From CAZAPG01 sp964486935 (GTDB lineage Bacteria > Chloroflexota > Anaerolineae > 4572-78 > J111), in NCBI GenBank assembly GCA_964486935.1, contig CAZAPG010000009.1, positions 112,211 through 176,210 on the forward strand: a stretch of DNA of 64,000 nucleotides, written 5' to 3'. A model generated the notes under the pieces. It was not told the origin of the DNA. It did no database searches and was given only the letters and a program-made list of their open reading frames with translations. This document shows, piece after piece, positions 23,901-31,534 of this stretch; position 1 is the first letter of the stretch; the number at the start of each line of letters is the position of its first letter. Both the position numbers and the translations under genes were made by a program.

Positions 23901-25382
23901 TCACTTTAGCGGCGGGCACGGTTGCAGGGTGTCGCCCCGCAACTGCCAGCACGAGCGATTTGAAAACTGTTCTCGCACCTGCCGGGTCAACTCTCCTCCC
24001 CAGTCGATGGCGTAAACCACCGGCCCATCCAGAGTGGGGCTGTTGGCGGCAAAGGGCGCGGCAAAATCGCTCCAGATATCTACATTTTGCGCCAAAATCA
24101 GGGCCGGCTGCGGCAGGTTGGCCTGCTCGACAAGTTGCAGCGGCGCGGGCGTAATGCCGTATTTGCCTTTTTGCGCGGCCAGTAGCGGCGGCAAATTCCA
24201 GCCCAGATTGTAGCCCACCAATATCACCAAACCGGCAACCAACAACCGGCGCAGCCGGAGTTTTGTTGGCCTCAGATAGCCATACAAAATTTGGATTCCC
24301 CGCGCCGTGAGCAGCAGCAGGGCCGGCAGCGCATCGTAGTAGTAGCGCGGAAAGCCGCCATCCACGCCGCCAAAAGCCCAGTAAAAAATGTGAACAAATA
24401 TCAGGCTTAAAATTGTGCCCAGCAGCAGCCAGTCCCAGCGGTTGGCTTGCCGGGCTACAAAGGGGATGGGCAGGAACATGAGGTTGGTCCAGCCGGGCCA
24501 GCCGAACAACCCTGTACCCAGCGCGACCAGCTTTAATTGGGTGTTGATGAAAATGGCATCGCGCAGGGTGTATCCCAGCGGGCCAATCTCCGGGCCAAAG
24601 CCAACGCGGTCGTAGGGCCAGACCAGCAGGTAGGCGTTAAAGGCCGGGTTGCCGGTGATGGTCCACCAGTACAGCGGCAGCAGCGCGGCGACGGCCAGCC
24701 CGCCGGCGGCAACCCAAATCAGCAAAGTCCATTGGAGTTGGCCGCGCAGCAAGAGAGTCAACAAAAAGATGCCCAGGGCCAGCCCGATACCAACGCCGGC
24801 AAAGGGGCGGGTGACGAAGGCCGCGCCGAGACAGAGGCCGGTTAACAGGGCGTAGGAGCGTGAGGAGTTACCAATTTTAAAAAGTGCCAGTAACGCCAGC
24901 GTACTCCAAAATAGCGAGGCGGCGTGCGACAGCAGCGAACTTGACAGGAGCAGAAAGCCGGGGGTTAGCAGCCCCAGTCCGGCGGCCAGCGGGGGAAGGC
25001 AGCAAGGAGACTTTTCCGGCGGGTCGCCATAAAATAAATAACCCAGCCGGCCTATGAGGGCCAGGGTAAGTGTCCCCAATAAGGCGTTGACCAGCCACGG
25101 TTGATTCAGCCGGACGCCCAGGCTCAGGAGCAGCGGCCAGCCGGGGGGATATTTGCCAAAGCGCCAGCCCCGGTAATCCAGCACAAAGGGAGACCAGAAA
25201 GCATCTTTGTGCGGGGGCGTGGGTACGGCGAGTCGATTTTGGGCAAACACTTTGGCCTGAAAAAGATAGGCTACTTCATCTTCGGAGTGGGGGACGTGTT
25301 CAAAAACCCTATCCGAGATAACCGCGATGGCAGCAAAAGCGGCGATGGCGCAAATGATGATTATAATCCGGTCAGGCTTCAC
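23901..25382 (-). CDS. GT-C type membrane glycosyltransferase (ArnT/PMT-like)
   Basis: 493 residues with about eleven hydrophobic helices and a C-terminal extracytoplasmic domain of about 90 residues. After the first helix comes VPHSEDEVAYLFQAKVFAQN, matching the acidic catalytic loop (D/E-E then Y) of the GT39/GT83 family that transfers sugars from a polyprenyl phosphate. RFGKYPPGWPLLLSLG is the next conserved loop (K-Y-P-P-G). Such enzymes glycosylate proteins or lipids on the outer face of the membrane. Donor and acceptor are unknown. It is a single gene with no cell-wall cluster around it. Confidence 0.82.
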   Translation of the reverse strand: MKPDRIIIIICAIAAFAAIAVISDRVFEHVPHSEDEVAYLFQAKVFAQNRLAVPTPPHKDAFWSPFVLDYRGWRFGKYPPGWPLLLSLGVRLNQPWLVNALLGTLTLALIGRLGYLFYGDPPEKSPCCLPPLAAGLGLLTPGFLLLSSSLLSHAASLFWSTLALLALFKIGNSSRSYALLTGLCLGAAFVTRPFAGVGIGLALGIFLLTLLLRGQLQWTLLIWVAAGGLAVAALLPLYWWTITGNPAFNAYLLVWPYDRVGFGPEIGPLGYTLRDAIFINTQLKLVALGTGLFGWPGWTNLMFLPIPFVARQANRWDWLLLGTILSLIFVHIFYWAFGGVDGGFPRYYYDALPALLLLTARGIQILYGYLRPTKLRLRRLLVAGLVILVGYNLGWNLPPLLAAQKGKYGITPAPLQLVEQANLPQPALILAQNVDIWSDFAAPFAANSPTLDGPVVYAIDWGGELTRQVREQFSNRSCWQLRGDTLQPCPPLK

Positions 25383-25591
25383 GTTGCCGCTGCTCCTCAG
25401 AAAATGAATGTTACACAGAATTATACAGAGCAGTCACAGAGAAACACGGAGAGAAAATATAAAAATCTCTGCGTTTCTCTGCGCTTCTTCGCGCGCTCTG
25501 TGTTCCAAATTTTCATTCTCGGTGCTGTGGCGTAGCCTCTGTCCGGCGCTCTTGAGTTCCAAAAGAGCCGTCTGGGGAAGTTGGGCTTCAT
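25383..25591. other. intergenic region with degenerate inverted repeat
   Basis: CAGAGAAACACGGAGAGA-type sequence is mirrored by CTCTGCGTTTCTCTGCG, another quasi-palindrome of this genome, between two minus-strand genes. No coding potential seen. Confidence 0.45.
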
Positions 25592-26788
25592 CTAAAACTT
25601 GCGCCGGAATTTGATAAAGTACCACTGCCTGTCGTTTTCGTTGGTATCAAAGGGAACATCGGCGGACATGCGGTTGCCGTGGGCGTCTTCCAGGTGCAGT
25701 ATCCACGAGGTATTTTCGATGCCGCCGGGGGGTTCAAACTTGGTGTTGCCGCTTTTAACAACCTCGCCGGGGGCGTTGTAGCCTTCGTAGTGCCATTTGG
25801 TGAGGGGGCTTTCGTAGGTGAGGTTATGGTCCAGCCGCGTGCCAACGACCTTCATATCGCCAATGGGGATGTCGTTGTTATCAACCACGGCAACGTACAT
25901 CACCAGAAAATGGTTGGTGGTGGGGCTGTTGAAAAATTCGTTCAGCATAAAGTCGTATTCGGGCATGGGTGTAGGTGTGGGGGGTGACGTGTGCGTTGGC
26001 GGCGGAGCGGGCGTATTGGTTGGGGGACGAGTGGGGGTGGGCGTTTCGGTGGGCGGGGGAGTGTTGGTGACGGTGGGGGTTACGGTTGGCGTTGGGCTGT
26101 TAGTAGGGGTGGGCGTTACGGTGGGCGTAGCGGTTGAGGTTGGCGTAGGGGTGCTGGTGGGTGTGGGAGTGAAAGTGGGCAGGGCCGCTCTGGGCTGGTG
26201 GGTAGGGGTTGGGCTGGCCTCGGTCATAGCGCCGACAATCTCGTTGACCAGACTGCTCAATATTCCTTCCGGGGTGGGCGTGGGGCGTCGCCGAACGGGT
26301 GTGGCAAAATTGTCGCCGGCAAAAACGCTAAAGTCCAGGTTAATAGTTGGCGATGGGGACGGCATCGACGGAATATTGGCGGCTGGCGGCCCGGCGGAAT
26401 TTTCTGCCTGAGCGACTTCTACCTGTACGGGTTGCGTTTGAGCAGCGGCCTGGGGTGGATTGTCATTTCTAATGTTGGGGTCAACCCCAATGGCCTGTTG
26501 GGGCGCATCTGGCTGCAAATTGTTTGGGTTTATAACCTGGGCTGAAATACTGCCGGATGGTTCGGTGATGTCGGTAGATTGGTCTGCGGCGGCAGAAGAG
26601 GGCGGCAAGGCGGCCAGCCGCCAGGTAGTGCGGGTGGGGGTTGGCGAGATAACCAGTTGGCTGAGGTTGGGCGTGAAGCGGTCGAGCCAGTACGCGCCGA
26701 GCAGGGTGACAGTGATTATACAAATCAGCAGAGGATACACCGACAGGTAGATAGCTAAATATGTTAGTAATCCGGGTTGGCGCCTCAT
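25592..26788 (-). CDS. membrane-anchored protein with Thr/Pro linker and C-terminal beta domain
   Basis: 398 residues. Residues 8-34 form a transmembrane anchor (YLAIYLSVYPLLICIITVTL). A long low-complexity extracytoplasmic region follows (about 35-280), ending in some 70 residues of nearly pure TPTPTSTPT-type repeat. The last 115 residues (EYDFMLNEFFNSPTTNHF, MYVAVVDNNDIPIGDMKV, SWILHLEDAHGNRMSADVPF, QWYFIKFRRKF) form a compact, strand-rich domain resembling an Ig-like or binding domain and not known to me by name. The architecture parallels the protein at the left edge of the window. Role unknown; it is probably displayed at the cell surface. Confidence 0.65.
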   Translation of the reverse strand: MRRQPGLLTYLAIYLSVYPLLICIITVTLLGAYWLDRFTPNLSQLVISPTPTRTTWRLAALPPSSAAADQSTDITEPSGSISAQVINPNNLQPDAPQQAIGVDPNIRNDNPPQAAAQTQPVQVEVAQAENSAGPPAANIPSMPSPSPTINLDFSVFAGDNFATPVRRRPTPTPEGILSSLVNEIVGAMTEASPTPTHQPRAALPTFTPTPTSTPTPTSTATPTVTPTPTNSPTPTVTPTVTNTPPPTETPTPTRPPTNTPAPPPTHTSPPTPTPMPEYDFMLNEFFNSPTTNHFLVMYVAVVDNNDIPIGDMKVVGTRLDHNLTYESPLTKWHYEGYNAPGEVVKSGNTKFEPPGGIENTSWILHLEDAHGNRMSADVPFDTNENDRQWYFIKFRRKF

Positions 26789-27212
26789 GCTTTAACTCGC
26801 TTTCTGTGCCCTGGCGACACACTGGCAAGCTGCTCATCAAACAACTTTAAAATAGATTTTCTGCGCTCTCTCCTCTCCCTTTGTAAAACCTGCGGCGTGT
26901 CTAATCTCGCGTTTTGTGCGTTATGTTACGCAACCAGAAATGTGCGGTTAGACACCGGCGGCCTCTGCCATTTACTATACCAAATAAAGGTATAAAGTAA
27001 GTGTGAAAACCGTTAGAAAATAATTATAAAAACCGGTTGCTTTAATTATTCTAACATTCGCGGCGATGCGTTGCAATAATACTTAAGTAGGAACTTTATT
27101 GAATTACACTCAGGATACAGGAAATATCCGGGGGATAACAGGGGCAAAAGTCACTGGCAGGGTTAGTAGAAGGTACCTGGCCTGCTTCCCAAAAGTCACA
27201 TTGCGGGGATAT
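26789..27212. other. 424 bp intergenic region with hairpins
   Basis: No coding frame is credible. It holds a hairpin GTGTCTAA (26897-26904) with TTAGACAC (26948-26955) and an AT-rich hairpin GTTAGAA...TAATTA (27012-27026) with TAATTATTCTAAC (27043-27055). The second could end transcription of the fused spermidine synthase gene. No clear promoter for the minus-strand gene at 26788 was found. Confidence 0.5.
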
Positions 27213-28799
27213 TTATTCGATGATTTCTTCGCCTCGTATTACCGGGGCCAGCATCTGGTCTACCGGGGCGTAGCGGTCGGTTAGCAGGATAACCCGGCCT
27301 TGGGAGAGCAACTCGTCTACCTGGGCCTGGCTGAGTATTTGACTCGCCAGCAGGGCGTGGCCATCGCCGGCGGTGATGGTTTTGAAGGCGTCAACATCGA
27401 GCGGGGCGTTGCTGCCAATCAGCACAATGGTGGTGCGAATTGAAGCCTGCCACGAGCTGCTGGCGGGGATTAGGTACACATAATCAAAGCTTTGGCGCAG
27501 GGTATGGGTATAGGCGCGTAAAAAATCGCCGCGCGGCCCGTCGATAATGTTGACCATATAGAGGCCGTCATTGGCCAGCCAGGCCCGCACGCGGTCGTTA
27601 AATTCTTTGGTGGTCAGGTGGTAGGGTACCGAGAAATCGTTAAAGGCGTCGCCCATAATCAAATCGTAGCTTTGGCTGGGCGGCTGCTCTAAAAAAATGC
27701 GGGCATCCTGATTGTAGGTAACAATTTGGGTGTCGGGCGACAACCCCAACCGGTCGCGCGCCACCTGGGTAACGCCGGGGTCAATTTCAATCACGTCAAT
27801 CTGGCTGCCGGGGTAAACGGCTTCCATGTAGCGGGGAAAGGTGTATCCGCCGCCGCCAATAAACAGGGCGCGGAGGTGGCCGTCACGTTGGGAGCGGTAG
27901 GCGGTGGCTTCGGCGTAAATTTTCTCGTAGCCGTAAACCAGCTTGGTGGGGTTATCCAGCGAGGTGTAGCTGTGCACCAGCCGGTCTAAAATTAAAACGC
28001 GCACCGGCTCGCCGTCGCGCTCTTCCTGGCGCACTTTGATACAAAAATAGTTGGTTTCTTGCAGGCAGGGGCCGCGCAGCCAGCCCTGGTAATAAGCCAG
28101 CCCCGAGGCGGCGGCAATAGCCGCCAGCGCCAAAGCCAAAAGCTGGCGGCGGTCGGCCAGTATAAAAAGGAACCCCATAGCCAGCAGTACAGAGGCCACG
28201 CTCCAAACAATGGTGTGCGTGCCAAACCAGGAGATTAGCACAAAGCCGGTGGCAAAGGTGCCCACAATGCTGCCGGCGGTGCCGGCGGCGTAAATTTTGC
28301 CCACGGTCAGGCCGGTTTTGGCTAAATCGTTTACGGCCAGTTTAGCCACAATGGGCGAGGTGGCCCCCAAAATTAGCGAAGGCACAAAAAACAGGGCGGT
28401 GGTCAGCAGCAAAATTTCGGCCACAATAGACCACTGGCTCAGGCCCACCCGCCCCAGCCAATCGACGGTTAGCACCCCAAAACTGGAAAACCCGGCCAGC
28501 ACAAACACAAGGCCCAAGAAGCGCAGCGAAGCCCAACGGTCGGCCAGGCGCCCGCCCAGGTAGTTGCCCAGGCTAATGCCGGCCAGCACTATCCCAATTA
28601 CGCTGGTCCAGGTATATAGCGACACGCCCACATAGGGGGCTATAATTCTACCCGCCACCAGTTCCAAAATCATAATGCAGCCGCTGGAGATAAAAACAAT
28701 CAGGTTGGGTTGCCACAACCAGCTGCGCAGCAGCGTGTCGGCTTTAGCTGATTTTGTTGGGCTGGCGGCATGGGCCGGGGCAATATTTGTTGACTCCAT
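27213..28799 (-). CDS. fused MFS-like/spermidine synthase-like membrane protein
   Basis: 528 residues. The N-terminal half (residues about 30-240) has 6-7 TM helices beginning with ISSGCIMILELVAGRIIAPYVG, the mark of the fused MFS/spermidine synthase family. The C-terminal half is a Rossmann methyltransferase-like domain: RALFIGGGGYTFPRYM (SAM-binding loop), VIEIDPGVTQVARDRLGL, DARIFLEQ and YDLIMGDAFNDFSVPYHLTT (gate-loop aspartates). Such fusions are common in Chloroflexota; polyamine synthesis is assumed but not proven, since the propylamine-acceptor residues vary. It follows the DHH-CBS-CCA gene by 5 bp and is probably in its operon. Confidence 0.88.
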   Translation of the reverse strand: MESTNIAPAHAASPTKSAKADTLLRSWLWQPNLIVFISSGCIMILELVAGRIIAPYVGVSLYTWTSVIGIVLAGISLGNYLGGRLADRWASLRFLGLVFVLAGFSSFGVLTVDWLGRVGLSQWSIVAEILLLTTALFFVPSLILGATSPIVAKLAVNDLAKTGLTVGKIYAAGTAGSIVGTFATGFVLISWFGTHTIVWSVASVLLAMGFLFILADRRQLLALALAAIAAASGLAYYQGWLRGPCLQETNYFCIKVRQEERDGEPVRVLILDRLVHSYTSLDNPTKLVYGYEKIYAEATAYRSQRDGHLRALFIGGGGYTFPRYMEAVYPGSQIDVIEIDPGVTQVARDRLGLSPDTQIVTYNQDARIFLEQPPSQSYDLIMGDAFNDFSVPYHLTTKEFNDRVRAWLANDGLYMVNIIDGPRGDFLRAYTHTLRQSFDYVYLIPASSSWQASIRTTIVLIGSNAPLDVDAFKTITAGDGHALLASQILSQAQVDELLSQGRVILLTDRYAPVDQMLAPVIRGEEIIE

Positions 28800-28804
28800 A
28801 TCGG

Positions 28805-31471
28805 TTATCTGTTCTCCTCTGTTTTGTTATGGGCAATAATTTGCTCAACCAGGGCGCGCTCATCCTCCAGGCTTTCTGCCAGGCCATCGAGCCGGGCGTC
28901 GCGCAGGGTGTCGATAATGGTTTTGAAGATAGGGCCGGGCCGTAGGGCCATTTCGGCTTTTAGATAGTTTCCGTCAATTAAGGGCGCAACATTTTTTAAG
29001 CGCGTTTGGAAGCGAACCAGTTGGGCCTGCGCCTCCGGGTGGTCCAGGGCCAGCCAGGCCACCAACCTGGCATCATCGGTGGTGTTTTCTAGCAGATGGT
29101 ACAGGCTGCTGGCCTTTTTGGCTCTGGCTATTTTGGCGGCGTTGCGTTTAATGGCGTACACCTGTTTAAGCACAGCCCGCTGGTTGACGCGCAGGTTTAA
29201 CCGCTCTAGCAAGTCGTCCAGTTCATCTCTGGCCAGCGAGAAGGTGAGCAGCCCCAGGTAATGAACGGTAGCCGGTTTGGTATTGCGCCAGGGCGTATTG
29301 CCCAGGCCGCTGCGCAGATTCTCAATTTGTTCGACCAGCCAGGCATCGACCATTAAGCCGGGGTGAATGGCCGCCAAAATGCCCAACTCATTCAGTTTTT
29401 GCAGGGCCAGTTCTGGCCGGCGCTCTTTAAAGATAAGCTCAAGTTCGTGCAGAATACGCTCGCCACTCACCCGGCCCAGCAGGTCGAGGGCGTCATCAAG
29501 TAGCTCGGCGGTGCGCTCTTCCAGCTCAAACTCTAGCCGGGCCATGAGGCGGGCGGCGCGGAGCATGCGGGTAGGGTCTTCTACAAAGCTGAGGCTGTGC
29601 AGCACCCGAATGAGCCGGGCTTCCAGGTCGCTCTGGCCGCCGTAAAAATCCAGCAGCTCGCCAAAGTGTTCCGGCGTCAGGCGCAGGGCCAGGGTGTTGA
29701 TGGTAAAATCCCGGCGGTGCAGGTCTTGCCGAATTGAGCTTTGTTCAACTTCTGGCAGGGCCGAGGGGTGTCGATAAAATTCGGTGCGGGCGGTCACAAA
29801 ATCAAGCGAGCTAAGGGTGACATGCGGGGTAGCGGAATCGGCGTGAAAGGGGATGGGGTGGTCCAGAATCCATTTGGCGGTGCCAAAGCGGCTGTGGCTG
29901 CGCACGCGCCCGCCGTTGCGCTGTTGCAGGTGGTGGGCCAGGGCGATGGCGTTGCCTTCAACCACCAGGTCAAGGTCAAAGCGGGGGCTGGTTTTGGCTT
30001 TGGCGTTAGAATTGGCAGTGTTGAGCATGGTTAGCAGCAGGTCGCGCACAAAGCCGCCAACAATGTACAGGCTGTCGCCCTGGCTGCCGGCCACCTCACC
30101 AGCTTCGCATAGCAAGTCGAATAGTTCTGAGGCAAGGGTTTGCTCTAACTGCCGGGCCAGATTGAGAGGCGTTAAGTTATCTGATTGGGTTATTTGCCAC
30201 AGGTTGATGATATCGGTGCGGGTGACAATGCCGATAATCTGGCCGCTGTGCGGGTCAACCACGGGCACCTGGCCAACCTGATTGTTGGTCATAATAGATT
30301 GCACCGCATCCACGCCATCATCGGGAGTCACGTAAAATTCGCCTTTGGTCATAAATTGCCTAACGGCTGCGCCCTCAAGTTGGTGGCGGCGAGCCTTGTC
30401 TACTTCTCGGCGGGAGAGAATGCCGACAATTTTTTTGCGCGACTTATCGACCACCGGAAAACCTTCGTGGCCGTAGCGGTCCATCATTTCGGCGGCGTGC
30501 CGAATGGTATCGTTGGGGGCCAGGGTGCGGGCGCCTTTTGACATAATTTGCCCAACGTTGAGCGCCGGTTGCACCTCTAATTGCAGCAGTTGTTTGAGCT
30601 GTTTCTTGATATCGGCCAGGCTTTTCTTTTTGATGAGCGCCGCCGCCGCCCGCGGATGGCCGCCGCCGCCAAACTTTTCGGTGATATCGGCCACGTTGAC
30701 GGCATCGGTAATGGAGCGGGCCACCATTTGAACGTGGTCGGTCATTTGAACCATAATAAACAGGGCTTCGGGTTGGTACAGGTCTCGCAGGCGGCTGGCC
30801 AGCCCGCTAATTTCTTCAACGTAGTGGTCAACCCGCGCGGCGCTAATAATAATGGTATGGCCGTGGATGGTGCAGGTTTCCATATCGCCCACAAGTTGCT
30901 CGTACAGGGCCTTTTGTTCATCGCTCATGGCGTAGTTGAGATATTCTCGTACCAGGTCAAGGTGCGCCCTGCCTTCAGACATCAGCCAGGCTGCGGCCTG
31001 TAAATCTCGGGGGTTGGTGCTGCCATAGGTAAGCGAGCCGGTATCTTCGTAAATGCCCAGCAGCATCAGGGTGGCCTCGATGGGGGTGAGCCGTTTTGAG
31101 GCTTCTCTAATTTGCTCAACCAGCAGGGTAACGGTTGCCCCGGTATGGGTTAAGCTGAGTTTGGCGTTTTTGGGCGGAGATTGGTGCAGGTCGTGGTGGT
31201 CAATAATATGGATGGATACATTGGAGGCCAGTTTCTTTAAATCGGGGATATGTTGGGTGTCAACCACGGTTAACCGCTGAATGGGTTTACGCTCCAGTTC
31301 GCTTTGGTGAACAAAAGGTAATTTTTTGCCATACAGGGTTACAAAATCTCGCACGTTGCGGTTGAGCGTGGGCGGCAGCACCGGCGTGGCATCGGGGTAT
31401 AGATGCCACGCGCCCAGCAGCGAGGCCACGGCATCAAAATCTGCGTTGGGATGGGTAACAATGACATGCAT
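28805..31471 (-). CDS. DHH-CBS-tRNA nucleotidyltransferase fusion (A-adding/CCA type)
   Basis: 888 residues from the ATG at 31471; a longer reading adds residues without family similarity. Domain order: DHH phosphoesterase (HPNADFD at 7-13, D71, DHH at 91-93, D143), DHHA1 with GGGGHPRAAAA at 268-278, two CBS domains (about 305-360 and 370-425), then a class II nucleotidyltransferase head with GGFVRD at 472-477 and D499-x-D501, followed by the tRNA-binding helical body. This long form is known from Aquifex, Deinococcus and others, where it acts as the A-adding enzyme completing the tRNA CCA tail together with a separate CC-adding enzyme. The DHH part may be a nanoRNase or cyclic-dinucleotide phosphodiesterase. 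All active-site residues appear intact. Confidence 0.92.
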   Translation of the reverse strand: MHVIVTHPNADFDAVASLLGAWHLYPDATPVLPPTLNRNVRDFVTLYGKKLPFVHQSELERKPIQRLTVVDTQHIPDLKKLASNVSIHIIDHHDLHQSPPKNAKLSLTHTGATVTLLVEQIREASKRLTPIEATLMLLGIYEDTGSLTYGSTNPRDLQAAAWLMSEGRAHLDLVREYLNYAMSDEQKALYEQLVGDMETCTIHGHTIIISAARVDHYVEEISGLASRLRDLYQPEALFIMVQMTDHVQMVARSITDAVNVADITEKFGGGGHPRAAAALIKKKSLADIKKQLKQLLQLEVQPALNVGQIMSKGARTLAPNDTIRHAAEMMDRYGHEGFPVVDKSRKKIVGILSRREVDKARRHQLEGAAVRQFMTKGEFYVTPDDGVDAVQSIMTNNQVGQVPVVDPHSGQIIGIVTRTDIINLWQITQSDNLTPLNLARQLEQTLASELFDLLCEAGEVAGSQGDSLYIVGGFVRDLLLTMLNTANSNAKAKTSPRFDLDLVVEGNAIALAHHLQQRNGGRVRSHSRFGTAKWILDHPIPFHADSATPHVTLSSLDFVTARTEFYRHPSALPEVEQSSIRQDLHRRDFTINTLALRLTPEHFGELLDFYGGQSDLEARLIRVLHSLSFVEDPTRMLRAARLMARLEFELEERTAELLDDALDLLGRVSGERILHELELIFKERRPELALQKLNELGILAAIHPGLMVDAWLVEQIENLRSGLGNTPWRNTKPATVHYLGLLTFSLARDELDDLLERLNLRVNQRAVLKQVYAIKRNAAKIARAKKASSLYHLLENTTDDARLVAWLALDHPEAQAQLVRFQTRLKNVAPLIDGNYLKAEMALRPGPIFKTIIDTLRDARLDGLAESLEDERALVEQIIAHNKTEENR

Positions 31472-31534
31472 AGTAACGGTAGTATACCATGTTCCACAGC
31501 GTTGCTGGAAAGTTGTTAACAAACGATGGGCACA

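Noticed and set aside
26897..26955. Hairpin GTGTCTAA ... TTAGACAC of attC-like size
   Set aside because: One arm has GTTAGAC, but the internal arms are not convincingly complementary, no cassette gene is next to it, and the sequence does not resemble known attC arms as the site at 61270 does.
28805..31471. A frame error joining three separate genes (DHH, CBS, nucleotidyltransferase)
   Set aside because: The frame is continuous without rare stretches, and this domain order is a known long form of the A-adding enzyme.
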